A stretch of DNA of 64,000 nt. Source: Blastopirellula marina (GTDB lineage: Bacteria; Planctomycetota; Planctomycetia; Pirellulales; Pirellulaceae). The stretch's first letter is position 1; each line of letters starts with the position of its first letter. Position numbers and translations under genes: made by a program. This document shows, piece after piece, positions 1-9,765 of the stretch. The notes beneath the pieces were generated by a model. It was given only the letters and a program-made list of their open reading frames with translations. It did no database searches and had not been told where the DNA came from. The stretch spans positions 248,001-312,000 of the forward strand of contig NZ_PUHY01000015.1 in assembly GCF_002967765.1 (NCBI RefSeq), written 5' to 3'.

Positions 1-507
1 CCAGAACGCGTAAGTACCTGGGGTCAGCGTTTCAACGTAGCGGCCATCAATGAACAATACGCCAGCGCACTCGCGATTGACGTCGTAGAACTCAAGTTGC
101 TGCCGCGCGAACGTGTTCTGCCAGATCGGCTTCAATTGAGCATGTTCGAAGCGAATATCGCGCGCGTCAAAGGTCTCGACAACTACGTCGTGGAACTTCG
201 TCCAGTAAGCGTACAAACCTGGACCGAATGCTCGATCGAAACGACCATCAACCCAGACCAGCGCGCGCTGGTGCTGCTTCAAGTCAAGAACTTGTGCTCG
301 TTCCGCAAGCTCGCCCGACTTAACAATCACGTCCAGTTGTTCGTCAACAAGAAATGCGTCGCGCTGCGAATGAATCGACACTCGAACCTTATTCCATGGA
401 TCGAAGAACTTATGCGCTCCTGGTTCCAAGATTCCCGCGAAATCACCTTCACGAAACAGGAATCCGACTTCAAAGTTCTTGATCTTGATTTTCTTCTCGA
501 ACAACAT
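1..507 (-). CDS. slipin / band-7 (SPFH) family protein, C-terminal part outside window
   Basis: The first 169 codons of a minus-strand gene that runs off the left edge are visible. The start ATG at 507-505 is preceded by a strong Shine-Dalgarno sequence (AAGGAGGTGCAAC). The product begins MLFEKKIKIKNFEVGFLFREG and continues with features I associate with planctomycete slipins: a conserved 'EPGAHKFFDPW' segment, 'KSGELAERA', 'QRALVWVDGRF', and 'FGPGLYAYWT'. Slipins are SPFH-domain proteins related to stomatin that form membrane-associated oligomers and often act with proteases. There is no N-terminal hydrophobic stretch in the visible part, so how it attaches to the membrane cannot be judged. 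The family call is from recall of similar sequences, not from a search. Confidence 0.75.
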   Translation of the reverse strand, partial: MLFEKKIKIKNFEVGFLFREGDFAGILEPGAHKFFDPWNKVRVSIHSQRDAFLVDEQLDVIVKSGELAERAQVLDLKQHQRALVWVDGRFDRAFGPGLYAYWTKFHDVVVETFDARDIRFEHAQLKPIWQNTFARQQLEFYDVNRECAGVLFIDGRYVETLTPGTYAFW

Positions 508-984
508 GTTGCACCTCCTTTTGGCACAACGTTACTTGACCCGACGTGCGGTCCGCAAAAATAAACGTCCTCTCAGCGGACTCTTTCGAAGCAATTTGTT
601 TGCAAGATAAAAAAGACACCCTTGGCAAACGGACGTTCGCGGTAGTCCCAGAAAAAAACGCGGAGTCATGGCGATTGCAATTACGTCGTTAGGCGGTCGG
701 CGATCGTCGCCGAGACGATTACCGCAAAGCAAGCTCGACGGTAAAGCGAATCGAATTAGATCGCAGTTGGCCAAATTCGGATGGTTGCAATCAGCCATCC
801 TGCAAGGCATTCTTCATCTGGTGCTGCGGGTGTGAGCCTGGTTCAACTTGGCACGCTGTCTGCCGAAACAAACAGCCCGCTTCCGTCGACGAGGTTCCCT
901 CCCAGAGCTGATATAGCGTCGTCCGCTCGCCTCAGGCACTTGGTGGACCTTTCGGCCCGGTGGAGACGGATCTCTCGATCTGTC
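508..984. other. intergenic stretch without a supported gene
   Basis: About 480 bases lie between the slipin start and the tRNA-like elements. Open frames occur on both strands, but they have no Shine-Dalgarno sequence and low-complexity Arg/Ser-rich translations, so I treat them as chance. I looked for tmRNA, SRP RNA and RNase P RNA signatures and did not find them. One GG-N10-GC sigma-54-like sequence on the plus strand (848-864) has no gene downstream of it. Confidence 0.5.
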
Positions 985-1061
985 GTTTCGAGTGGGCAGG
1001 AGTCGAACCTGCAACTTTCAGTTCCCTAGACTGATGCTCTACCATTTGAGCTTCCACAAAC
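985..1061 (-). tRNA. aberrant tRNA-like element, anticodon AGG (Pro-type), possible pseudogene
   Basis: On the minus strand a cloverleaf can be drawn. The D stem is GCTC/GAGC with a GG-containing loop. The anticodon stem is TCAGT/ACTGA with loop CTAGGGA, giving anticodon AGG. The variable loop is AAGTT, and the T arm is GCAGG-TTCGACT-CCTGC. The acceptor is unusual: GTGG pairs with CCAC, but the next three bases (TCG) on the 3' side do not pair. After this bulge GTTT pairs with AAAC. Position 8 is A instead of the near-universal U, and no CCA is encoded. The internal arms are well preserved, so this may be a divergent functional tRNA or a decayed tRNA-Pro. AGG is not a usual bacterial proline anticodon. 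Confidence 0.5.
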
Positions 1062-1167
1062 CCAAGTTTGCCTTTTAGAGACCGTTCGTAGAACGCAAGG
1101 TACTAACCTGCCCAAAGGCATGAGTCCTGGCGCCACCGGAAAGCAAACTCAGACGTTCCTTACAAGG

Positions 1168-1239
1168 AGACGCGGGTGGGAATCGAACCCACGATAAACT
1201 GTTTTGCAGACAGCCGCCGCACCACTTGGCTTCCACGTC
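1168..1239 (-). tRNA. tRNA-Cys (GCA)
   Basis: The minus strand folds into a full cloverleaf. The acceptor is GACGTGG/CCGCGTC, seven pairs with one G-T wobble. The D arm has GCC/GGC and a TGG-containing loop. The anticodon stem is GCTGT/ACAGT with loop CTGCAAA, so the anticodon is GCA. The T arm is GTGGG-TTCGATT-CCCAC. The discriminator base is U73, the known identity base for cysteinyl-tRNA synthetase. Two following bases are CC, but the final A is not encoded. Position 8 is A rather than U, as in the neighbouring tRNA-like element. Confidence 0.9.
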
Positions 1240-1288
1240 CTATGCAGAGGTAGACAGGAAGTCAAAAGAAGCGTTCGCTCAGAACCGT

Positions 1289-1326
1289 AAAAAAAAAATC
1301 GGCCGAACGTAACGACGTTCGGCCGA
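1289..1326 (-). terminator. rho-independent terminator of the EF-hand protein gene
   Basis: On the minus strand an 11-base perfect stem (TCGGCCGAACG / CGTTCGGCCGA, loop TCGTTA) is followed by ten T residues. It lies about 30 bases downstream of the stop codon at 1357, as expected for a terminator of the gene pair 2745-1357. Confidence 0.92.
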
Positions 1327-1356
1327 AGGGCATGACGCGGCGCTGCTCGCCGGGGA

Positions 1357-2007
1357 TTAGTTTTGTGGTCGTGGACCGCCCGGGCCGCGACCGGGGAAAC
1401 CCATGCCGGGGCCGCCGCGACCAGGACCGCCAAGTCCAGGACCTTGCTGACTCATTTGTTGCAAGCGGGCAAGTTGATCGTCGGTCAGGATGCTCTTTAA
1501 ACGCTTGTCGACCAGCTTCTGTAGGGCGTCGAGCTGTTTCTTCTGAGGAGGCGTCAACTCGAGCTCCGCAGCCAAGAATTCGGGTAGAACTTGACCTGGC
1601 TGCATGGCCGGAGGACCACCAGGGCCGCCGCCAGGAGGAAAGCCTCCCATTCCAGGACCACCTAGTGGGCCACCGCCGCCCGGTCCGCCACCACCAGGGC
1701 CTCCTCGGAAACCGCCACGATGTCCGGACGATTCTTGCTCAAACAATGCAACCAGCTCGTCCTTCGTTGCTACGCCGTCCCCGTCCTTGTCCGCACGCTT
1801 TACGAGCGGCAGTAACCGTGAGTCTGTCATCTCTTCGGCGGAGATCGAGCCGTCCTGATTGGCGTCGAACACTTTCAGGCGAGCCAGGAAGCTTTCGACG
1901 GTCATCTGGTTAGAGCCGCGGCCAGGGCGGCCAGGTCCTTGCGAATAGGCAATGCTCGTGATCGCCAGAAGAGCAACCACGGAAGTGAAACAAAGGATCT
2001 TTCTCAT
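1357..2007 (-). CDS. secreted EF-hand protein with Gly/Pro-rich linker
   Basis: This is a 216-residue protein with a clear Sec signal peptide (MRKILCFTSVVALLAITSIAYS). Two consecutive EF-hand loops follow at about residues 48-85: DANQDGSISAEE and DKDGDGVATKDE, both with acidic residues at the calcium-coordinating positions 1, 3, 5 and 12. A long Gly/Pro-rich segment (about 95-140) leads to an LTPPQKKQL helix. That helix recalls the LTxxQ motif of periplasmic Spy/CpxP-like proteins. The C-terminus is again Gly-rich. It probably binds calcium outside the cytoplasmic membrane; the substrate or partner is unknown. It is 42 bases downstream of the dioxygenase-like gene, so the two may share a transcript that ends at the terminator at 1289-1326. 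Confidence 0.85.
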   Translation of the reverse strand: MRKILCFTSVVALLAITSIAYSQGPGRPGRGSNQMTVESFLARLKVFDANQDGSISAEEMTDSRLLPLVKRADKDGDGVATKDELVALFEQESSGHRGGFRGGPGGGGPGGGGPLGGPGMGGFPPGGGPGGPPAMQPGQVLPEFLAAELELTPPQKKQLDALQKLVDKRLKSILTDDQLARLQQMSQQGPGLGGPGRGGPGMGFPGRGPGGPRPQN

Positions 2008-2049
2008 GGCAAACTTCTTTCTCGATGGTGTTATGTCACTGGAAGAGTC

Positions 2050-2745
2050 TTAGCGGCGGGATTCAAATTGACGCTCATCGGGCGTTCGGCCAACGACAAT
2101 GTCAAAATTCGCTGCCAACTCTCCTATCATCGATCCCTTAACTGGATTGAAGTCTGTTTGAACGAGTTCTCGATCAACCAAGTCTCCAGTCGAGCGGAAA
2201 ACGCCGTCGGTATCATTTCCTTTGAATCCTCGAATAAAGATTTGCGAGGTAAGAAGTTCTCGGTCCCCTTGGGAAACCTTGAAGTGGATATGCCCAGCAG
2301 GACGTCCCGGATAGGGGACCGGCTTGATCGTGCGGAATCGGTATTCGCCGGAAGAATCGGTTTCAAACTTTCCATAACCTTGGAAGTTTTTGTCCTGCTG
2401 GTCCTTCTTGCCATTGCTATCGCGGGTATGGAGATAAACCGCATTGGCATCGCACTGCCAAATCTCAATAGTGGCATTCTTCAACGGCGCACCACTAGGT
2501 GACAAAATCTTCCCGGTAAGGTGCGTGATCTCGCCGATCGCGCGCGTTGTGCTATCGTTAATGATCAGCAGATCATTGTCTTGATCGAGCGGAAGCTTGT
2601 CGGGATAAAACGGACCTTCTGTCAAGCGTGGGGTCAGCGAAAGCATTTCCGCAAACACGCCTGGCGTAAACAAGGCCGTTGCACCCATAGCGGCGGCACC
2701 ACGAAGAATTTGGCGTCGGGATGCAAACAGAGATGAACATGACAT
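2050..2745 (-). CDS. Tat-exported intradiol ring-cleavage dioxygenase-like protein
   Basis: The 231-residue product starts with a twin-arginine type leader (residues 1-33, with SRRQIL followed by an Ala-rich hydrophobic core). The rest matches the intradiol dioxygenase fold of catechol/protocatechuate dioxygenases, including TEGPFYP, GAPLKNATIEIWQCDANAVY, GEYRFRTIKPVPYP and GHIHFKV. The four expected Fe(III) ligands, two Tyr and two His, can all be placed (Tyr in DANAVY, Tyr in PVPYP, and both His of GHIHF). Enzymes of this family cleave catecholic rings between the hydroxyls. Export makes a cytosolic aromatic pathway unlikely, and no other aromatic-degradation gene is nearby, so the natural substrate is open. 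Confidence 0.85.
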   Translation of the reverse strand: MSCSSLFASRRQILRGAAAMGATALFTPGVFAEMLSLTPRLTEGPFYPDKLPLDQDNDLLIINDSTTRAIGEITHLTGKILSPSGAPLKNATIEIWQCDANAVYLHTRDSNGKKDQQDKNFQGYGKFETDSSGEYRFRTIKPVPYPGRPAGHIHFKVSQGDRELLTSQIFIRGFKGNDTDGVFRSTGDLVDRELVQTDFNPVKGSMIGELAANFDIVVGRTPDERQFESRR

Positions 2746-3028
2746 AGAGTCAACTCCAACGAATTGAATGAGACAAGGGACTAGAAAGGGATCGGTGGCC
2801 GCTACACCTACCCACTACGATGAAACCCTGCGAATCGTTCTAAGTTTCGCGGTTGCTGCGGCTTAATCGATCTAACGACTGATTTTCTCTAGGGATCGAT
2901 CGCAATACCAGGCAAAGTGGGGCTTTTGCCCAAAGCCAATTTCCGCGACGATATTCATTATACGCTTACAGCACCCCTTCTTGAGAGGTGCGCGACTGAT
3001 GTGAAATAACCTCCTGCGTTTGAACAAT

Positions 3029-4957
3029 ATGCCGCTGATTACGCTGAAGAACGTTCGCCATTCCTATCATGATCGACCTTTATTCACGGACGTGAATCTT
3101 GTGCTCGAGCCGGGCCAGCGTGTTTGCTTGATGGGAAGGAACGGAGCAGGTAAATCTACCCTTCTCAAGATTTTGGCAGGCGAAGTCATCCCAGACGACG
3201 GCGAAGTCGCTACGGCTGTTGGGTTGACGCGTGCTCAGATGGCACAAACCGTTCCGACTGACGATCGAGGTACGGTTTTCGACGTCGTCGCCGACGGCGT
3301 CGGGGATCTGGCGGCGATCCTACGTGAGTACCATACGCTTACCCATCAATTTGCAGAGAATGCAACGGACGAGATCGCCAAACGTTTGGATGAACTGCAA
3401 CACGAAATCGATACGAACGACGGTTGGAATCTGCAGAATCAAATCGAACAAACGTTAACGCGAACCGGCCTCGATGGGGAATTGGTTTTTCAGAAGCTCT
3501 CGGCGGGGATGAAACGCCGTGTGCTGCTTGCTCGCGCGCTAGTCAACGAGCCTGATTTGCTGTTGATGGACGAACCGACGAACCATTTGGATATCGATTC
3601 GATTCTGTGGCTGGAAAAGTTACTGCTTAATACTTCTAGTTCGATTGTCTTTGTTACACACGACCGCGCTTTCGCAAGAAAGCTGGCCACCCGTGTGGTC
3701 GATGTCGATCGCGGGCGTGTTACCAGTTGGTCGTGTGGCTACGACGATTTCTTAAAACGAAAAGCCGAGTCTCTCGAAGCGGAAGAGAAACAGCAGGCTT
3801 TGTTCGACAAAAAATTAGCCCAGGAAGAAGCTTGGATTCGCCAAGGTATCAAGGCTCGGCGAACACGCAACGAAGGTCGGGTGCGCGCGCTGAAGAAGCT
3901 GCGAGAAGAGTTTCGTGATCGACGGAAGCACGTCGGCAGCGTGAAAATGGAAGCTCATGCGGCGGATCGGTCGGGGCAACTGGTCTTCAAGGCGGATGAC
4001 CTCTCGCACCGATTCGGCGACTTACGAATCGTCGATGACTTTTCAACGGTCGTGATGCGTGGTGATAAGGTTGGCATTATTGGCCGGAACGGCATCGGTA
4101 AGTCGACTTTGCTGCGGATCTTATTAGGTCAACTCAAGCCTGACAAAGGTCAAGTCAAAGTAGGGACCAATGTTCAGATCGCCTACTTCGATCAACTTCA
4201 AGCTCGTCTCGATCCAGAGCAAACTCTGCGGGCCAATATTGGCGAAGGGAACGAGTTCATTCAAGTTAACGGCAAGTCGAAGCATGTGGTCGGCTACCTG
4301 CAGGAGTTTTTGTTCACACCCGAACAAGCGAACCGGGCGATCAAATACTTAAGCGGTGGCGAACGCAATCGCTTGTTGTTGGCTCAATTGTTTGCCAAGC
4401 CGTCGAATGTGTTGGTACTTGATGAACCAACGAACGACCTCGATGCCGACACGATGGAACTACTGGAAGACCTGGTAGTGAATTATCCTGGAACGATTCT
4501 TGTGGTCAGCCACGACCGCGAGTTTCTGAACAATGTGGTCACTAGCACGATTGCTTTTGAGGGAGATGGCATCGTTCGTGAATATGCAGGTGGATACGAT
4601 GACTATTTGATTCAGAAGAACAAGGAAGAGACTCCGCAGTTTGAACCAGCCAAGGTCGAGCCCAAACCGGTTGCCGAAACGAAGCCTTCCGCACCCAAGA
4701 AGAGCAATGCGGAAGGTGGCCGCGGTCGGAAGCTGAGCTACAAAGAGCAACGCGAACTCGACAACTTGCCAGACCGTATCGCGGAACTGGAAGCGGAGCA
4801 GGAAAAGCTTCAGGCCAAGATCGCCGATCCAGGGTTCTATCAGCAATCGCAGGATGAAATCAAAAAGGTTTCCCAGCGAGTTGAAGAAATCGGCGACGAA
4901 TTATTGATGGCGCTAGAACGCTGGGAAGAACTAGCGACAATCCAAGAAGGGAGCTAA
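3029..4957 (+). CDS. uup: ABC-F type ATPase Uup
   Basis: This is a soluble protein of about 642 residues with two ABC ATPase domains and no membrane segments. Domain one has Walker A GRNGAGKST, signature LSAGMKRR and Walker B LLLMDEPTNHLD. Domain two has GRNGIGKST, LSGGERNRL and VLVLDEPTNDLD. An ABC-F linker rich in charged residues lies between them. The C-terminal tail (about residues 575-640) is a charged coiled coil typical of Uup, which binds branched DNA and associates with ribosomes. The frame is open to a TTG at 3020, but I prefer the ATG at 3029; neither has a strong Shine-Dalgarno sequence. It ends 2 bases from the convergent last gene of the oxidase operon. Confidence 0.9.
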   Translation: MPLITLKNVRHSYHDRPLFTDVNLVLEPGQRVCLMGRNGAGKSTLLKILAGEVIPDDGEVATAVGLTRAQMAQTVPTDDRGTVFDVVADGVGDLAAILREYHTLTHQFAENATDEIAKRLDELQHEIDTNDGWNLQNQIEQTLTRTGLDGELVFQKLSAGMKRRVLLARALVNEPDLLLMDEPTNHLDIDSILWLEKLLLNTSSSIVFVTHDRAFARKLATRVVDVDRGRVTSWSCGYDDFLKRKAESLEAEEKQQALFDKKLAQEEAWIRQGIKARRTRNEGRVRALKKLREEFRDRRKHVGSVKMEAHAADRSGQLVFKADDLSHRFGDLRIVDDFSTVVMRGDKVGIIGRNGIGKSTLLRILLGQLKPDKGQVKVGTNVQIAYFDQLQARLDPEQTLRANIGEGNEFIQVNGKSKHVVGYLQEFLFTPEQANRAIKYLSGGERNRLLLAQLFAKPSNVLVLDEPTNDLDADTMELLEDLVVNYPGTILVVSHDREFLNNVVTSTIAFEGDGIVREYAGGYDDYLIQKNKEETPQFEPAKVEPKPVAETKPSAPKKSNAEGGRGRKLSYKEQRELDNLPDRIAELEAEQEKLQAKIADPGFYQQSQDEIKKVSQRVEEIGDELLMALERWEELATIQEGS

Positions 4958-4959
4958 CG

Positions 4960-5562
4960 CTAAAATTGGGAAGTCGCGATAAACGTGCCCAGCATCAAGA
5001 TCCAAACGACATCCAGAAAGTGCCAGTAGATCGCACATAGATCGACGCCCCAGTGGCTTTCGTGATCGTAGCGATGGTGATACGCGTGGTAGATGATCCA
5101 ACCCAGAAAGATCATTCCGCCAACAACGTGCAGACCGTGGACGAAGACCAGAAAAAACGCGACGCCGAACTGAGGTTGTAGCTGATCTTGGCGATTTACC
5201 GTCTGAATGCTTTCTAGCAAAACGCTCAGTCCAACGGTTTGGCACAAGATGAATACGATCGACACAGCGACCGACGCCCAAAGCCAGTTCCGCAATTGAA
5301 TCTGCCGCTCGCGACGGACGCTGACAACCGCTTGATGCAGGGTAAAGCTGACGCCCAGCATGAAAAGCGTGCCAACGGTTAATGGCCAAGGAATGCCGCT
5401 GAACGGGATGGCCAGGACTTTGGGGAAGAATCCAATCGCGATGAAGCCGACCAAGCCCGCCAGGAAGAACATGGTCAACGAGGCAATGAAGAGGGCGAAA
5501 CCAATCCTGGCTTGGTATTCCTCGCGTCGCATCGACATCGTCGAGAAAGAGTTTCGGAGCAT
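4960..5562 (-). CDS. short cytochrome c oxidase subunit III-like protein
   Basis: This 200-residue membrane protein with five or more hydrophobic segments matches the heme-copper oxidase subunit III family in its C-terminal half (FVHGLHVVGGMIFLGWI, then YWHFLDVVWILML). It is the last gene of the respiratory operon and the second subunit III-type protein in it; the other is at 6015-6914 and carries the same GLHxVGG and YWHxxDxxWI motifs. The N-terminal half is poorly conserved. A second ATG in frame lies eight codons downstream. It may be a structural subunit of the same oxidase or a paralogue with an assembly role. Confidence 0.82.
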   Translation of the reverse strand: MLRNSFSTMSMRREEYQARIGFALFIASLTMFFLAGLVGFIAIGFFPKVLAIPFSGIPWPLTVGTLFMLGVSFTLHQAVVSVRRERQIQLRNWLWASVAVSIVFILCQTVGLSVLLESIQTVNRQDQLQPQFGVAFFLVFVHGLHVVGGMIFLGWIIYHAYHHRYDHESHWGVDLCAIYWHFLDVVWILMLGTFIATSQF

Positions 5563-5634
5563 TGCGACTTGAGACCTCGACAGGTGGACCCATTATCCTG
5601 CTGGGCCACCTGTTCAACTCACGTTAACGGATGG

Positions 5635-5994
5635 TTACTCCACCGTCGCCGTAGCGTTGTAATACTGCTCGATCTGTGGCTGATACTGTTCCGAGTCGAG
5701 TAACGAGAACCCGATGAACAATGCCACGAAAATCAAGCTGAACACCAGCAGGAGCACGTTGAAAAACTTGTCGAAATAAAGGTGCATGAAGAATGCAGCA
5801 ACCAACAAGGCCTTTACGGTAGCAATTGCCAAAGCAACCCAAATATCGATGCCGCCCAGTTCCCACTCTGCCACTGAGACCGTGAAAAAGGTCAGAGCGA
5901 TCAGAGCTGCGAACGTTCCCAGCAACATCGGAATCGACATCACGTGCGATAGGCCGTGATCGTGATTGTCGGCAGAATTCGAATGGTCAGACAT
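5635..5994 (-). CDS. cytochrome c oxidase subunit IV family protein
   Basis: The 119-residue protein has a His-rich N-terminus (MSDHSNSADNHDHGLSH) followed by three hydrophobic segments. The segment containing VKALLVAAFFMHLYFDK is a recognisable signature of the bacterial oxidase subunit IV family (CtaF/CyoD-like). It is located between the two subunit III genes and is transcribed with them. It is expected to be a small inner-membrane subunit that stabilises the catalytic core. The His/Asp-rich start is shared in character with several other operon products. Confidence 0.85.
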   Translation of the reverse strand: MSDHSNSADNHDHGLSHVMSIPMLLGTFAALIALTFFTVSVAEWELGGIDIWVALAIATVKALLVAAFFMHLYFDKFFNVLLLVFSLIFVALFIGFSLLDSEQYQPQIEQYYNATATVE

Positions 5995-6014
5995 ATCAGG
6001 ATTCCGGGTTGGAA

Positions 6015-6914
<900 letters not shown>

Positions 6915-6969
6915 AGGGCAAATTCGTTTCTAAACGTCGTCACGCTAGGGAATGAATGAGTACTGACTG

Positions 6970-8682
6970 TTAGTGATGCGAATCAGTTTTTGGCTTATTC
7001 GCTGCTTCGGGATCCTTCACAAAGCCGCCCACCTGAGGATCGTACTTCAGGTCGCTGAAATCGTAAGGCGAACCGACAGCCGGAGCATGTTCAAAGTTGT
7101 AGTAGGGCGGAGGACTCGTGCAAGTCCATTCCAGTGTTGCCGCACCCCAAGGATTGGCAGGTGCCTTGCGGCCTTTGAACAGGGAGACAATCAACACGGT
7201 AACGGCACCCACCATTCCGAGACCGAGCACAATCGCTCCGATGGTCGAGAGTTGGTGGAAGATTTGGTATTCCGGGACGTAGGTTGCGTATCGGCGAGGC
7301 ATGCCACGAGAACCCATGATGAACTGCGGCAAGAAGGTGAGGTTGAATCCGATGAACACCACCAAGCAGAACAAGCGACCGAACATTTCGTTGTACATCA
7401 CACCAAACATCTTCGGCCACCAGTGATAGAGGCCACCGACGAATGCGATAACGGTACCCCCCATCATCACGTAATGGAAGTGAGCGACAACGAAGTAAGT
7501 GTCGTGCAGGTGAATGTCGGTTGCCAACGCACCGAGGAACAACCCAGTCAGACCACCAATCGAGAAGAGGAAGATAAACGACAAGGCGTAGCACATCGGC
7601 GTAGCCAAGTTGATATTCCCCTTGTACATCGTGGCCAGCCAGTTGAACACTTTGATGGCCGATGGAATTGACACGCTGAAGGTCAAACCACTGAAGATCA
7701 CGGCCGTCATTGGGCTTTGACCACTTACGAACATATGGTGGCCCCAAACCAGGAAACCAAGCAGAGCAATCGCAATCGAGCTGTAAGCGATGAACGTATA
7801 ACCGAAGATCGGCTTACGGCTGTAGACCGACATCAATTCACTGATGATCCCCATCGCGGGCAAAATCATGATGTACACAGCTGGGTGCGAGTAGAACCAG
7901 AAAAAGTGCTGGAACAAAATCGGGTCGCCACCCAACGCTGGATTGAAAATACCGATCTGCAGGATTCGTTCGGCCATCAATAGCAGAAGTGTGATACCCA
8001 AAACTGGCGTCGCCAGAATCTGAATGATCGCAGTCGCGTAAGTCGCCCACATGAACAGCGGCATCTTGAACCAGGTCATACCTGGCGGACGCATCGTGTT
8101 CACGGTGACGATGAAATTCAAGCCGGTGAAGATCGAGCTGAACCCGAGGATAAACGCACCAATAGTGGCCGCGATCACGTTGGTGCTCGTCTGGATGCTG
8201 TAAGGCGTGTAGAACGTCCAACCAGTGTCCAATCGCGTGGTAACCAAGGCGATTAGAAAGAAGATACCGCCCAGCACCCAGAGGTGGAAACTGGCCAGGT
8301 TCATTCGCGGGAACGCGACGTCCTTGGCGCCCACCATCAATGGCAACACGAAGTTGCCGAGTGCCGCAGGCACGCTAGGGATGATGAACAAAAACGTCAT
8401 GATCGCGCCATGCAGCGTGAACAGTTGGTTATAGGTATCGTTATTGACCAGCCATTCTGGGAACAGGCCGTTCGGCATGAACAAGTGCAATCGCAGCAGC
8501 AACGCCATGATGCCGCCCAGAAAGAACGAGCTGAAAATGCCGACCAAATACATCACGCCGATCCGCTTGTGATCTAACGTGAAGGCCCACGAGAGAAACC
8601 CACGCGAACTAGTCAGGTAGTTCGAGCTTGGGTCGTCGTTGTGACCGATGTCGATTTGTGTGTCTGGCGTTATCGTAGCCAT
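6970..8682 (-). CDS. ctaD: cytochrome c oxidase subunit I
   Basis: This is the 570-residue catalytic subunit of an aa3-type oxidase, with about twelve hydrophobic helices. The haem and copper ligands are present: His in [13 protein letters not shown] (low-spin haem), the HPAVY motif with the CuB His and cross-linked Tyr, WGHHMF with two further CuB His, and [14 protein letters not shown] with the haem a3 and haem a ligands. The enzyme reduces oxygen to water and pumps protons. The gene sits between subunits II and III in the order expected for a cta/cox operon. Confidence 0.97.
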   Translation of the reverse strand: MATITPDTQIDIGHNDDPSSNYLTSSRGFLSWAFTLDHKRIGVMYLVGIFSSFFLGGIMALLLRLHLFMPNGLFPEWLVNNDTYNQLFTLHGAIMTFLFIIPSVPAALGNFVLPLMVGAKDVAFPRMNLASFHLWVLGGIFFLIALVTTRLDTGWTFYTPYSIQTSTNVIAATIGAFILGFSSIFTGLNFIVTVNTMRPPGMTWFKMPLFMWATYATAIIQILATPVLGITLLLLMAERILQIGIFNPALGGDPILFQHFFWFYSHPAVYIMILPAMGIISELMSVYSRKPIFGYTFIAYSSIAIALLGFLVWGHHMFVSGQSPMTAVIFSGLTFSVSIPSAIKVFNWLATMYKGNINLATPMCYALSFIFLFSIGGLTGLFLGALATDIHLHDTYFVVAHFHYVMMGGTVIAFVGGLYHWWPKMFGVMYNEMFGRLFCLVVFIGFNLTFLPQFIMGSRGMPRRYATYVPEYQIFHQLSTIGAIVLGLGMVGAVTVLIVSLFKGRKAPANPWGAATLEWTCTSPPPYYNFEHAPAVGSPYDFSDLKYDPQVGGFVKDPEAANKPKTDSHH

Positions 8683-8707
8683 GGCTTAAATGCCCTATCT
8701 GGATTTC

Positions 8708-9742
8708 TTACTTGAGCGATTTGAGGTAAGCGATAATCGCGTTGATTTCATTGTCTTTGAGCAGCTGCGGCGTGAACACGGGCATCACCGGTTTGCGTCC
8801 CACAACTACCTTCGCATTTGGTTCGCGAACCGATTCGCGGATGTAGTTTTCGTCCATAACGACGGCTTCTGGCGAACTCGCACCACGTGGGATGACGTTG
8901 CGTTCGGTGCCCCATTGGCCATTAAGGGCCGGACCAGCGTATTTGGCCGAGTTGTCCCCCTCGACCGAATGGCACTGCGTGCAACCTTTCTTCTTGAACG
9001 CTTTTTCGCCGCCTTCTTCGGGTGGGATTCCTTCCAGGTAGTTCGCGGCACCTTCTAGCCACAGGTCAAAGTCACTTTGCTCGTGCACGTACACCTTCGC
9101 CAACATGCGAGAGTGATCTTTTCCGCAGTATTCTGCACAGAACAGGTCGTATGGTTCGTGAGCGTCTTTCTCGATGCCCTCCCCGGTCGTCTCGTTGGCG
9201 ATGACCCAAGTCGATGTGTATCGCTGAGGAACACAGTCCATCTTGATACGGAAAGCAGGGACGTAAAAGCTATGCAGCACGTCGGACGATTGCAGAACAA
9301 AACGAACCGGCTGACCAACAGGAATGTGCAATTCGTCGGAGTCGGCCCCGTTGGGGTAGATGAACTGCCAGCTCCATTGCTTGGCGATCACCTGAATCTC
9401 GTAAGCGTTTTCCGGCGCTTCCCGCATATCAAGGTATTTGGTGAAGCCGTAGAAGAAGATGAAACCGACCAGGATGGACGGAATCACGCTCCAGGTAATT
9501 TCCAAGACTTCGTTGTGCGACGCGGAAGGCGTTTCAACATGACCTTTGCGGCGGTGATAACGCAGTACGAAGTAGACCATCACAGCTACAATCGCGACGA
9601 AGAAGAACGCCGAGAGGTAGTAGATGAAATCAAAAAGTCGGTCGACATCGCCCGCGAAGGTGGATCGTTCCGGCGGAAAAAACATGGACGAACTGGCGTC
9701 CGCCAAGATGGAAAGCATGGTTGAGCCTATAAGGTGGACCAT
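8708..9742 (-). CDS. ctaC: cytochrome c oxidase subunit II fused to a cytochrome c domain (caa3 type)
   Basis: The roughly 340-residue protein has two N-terminal membrane helices (about residues 40-60 and 85-105). A CuA cupredoxin domain follows, with HSFYVP, the CAEYCGKDHSRM copper-binding motif and KQWSWQF. A C-terminal class I cytochrome c domain follows, with haem motif CTQCH and a later PVMPVF methionine ligand. The fused haem domain makes this a caa3-type subunit II that can receive electrons without a separate soluble cytochrome c. An alternative start eight codons in (9718) is equally plausible, because neither site has a strong Shine-Dalgarno sequence. Confidence 0.95.
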   Translation of the reverse strand: MVHLIGSTMLSILADASSSMFFPPERSTFAGDVDRLFDFIYYLSAFFFVAIVAVMVYFVLRYHRRKGHVETPSASHNEVLEITWSVIPSILVGFIFFYGFTKYLDMREAPENAYEIQVIAKQWSWQFIYPNGADSDELHIPVGQPVRFVLQSSDVLHSFYVPAFRIKMDCVPQRYTSTWVIANETTGEGIEKDAHEPYDLFCAEYCGKDHSRMLAKVYVHEQSDFDLWLEGAANYLEGIPPEEGGEKAFKKKGCTQCHSVEGDNSAKYAGPALNGQWGTERNVIPRGASSPEAVVMDENYIRESVREPNAKVVVGRKPVMPVFTPQLLKDNEINAIIAYLKSLK

Positions 9743-9765
9743 CGCGTGCTAACTTGTTTACTTGC

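Noticed and set aside
97-564. Plus-strand open frame opposite the slipin gene
   Set aside because: The minus-strand slipin has a strong ribosome binding site and recognisable family motifs; the antisense frame has neither.
848-864. Sigma-54-like TTGGCACG-N4-CTGCC on the plus strand
   Set aside because: Spacing is right, but the -12 part deviates from TTGCW and no plus-strand gene or RNA follows it; the nearby tRNAs are on the other strand.
1332-1913. Plus-strand Arg/Pro-rich open frame opposite the EF-hand gene
   Set aside because: Mirror of the Gly/Pro-rich coding segment; the EF-hand gene on the minus strand has a signal peptide and terminator.
9077-9724. Plus-strand open frame of 215 codons opposite oxidase subunit II
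   Set aside because: Complete overlap with the certain subunit II gene and no supporting motif or ribosome binding site.
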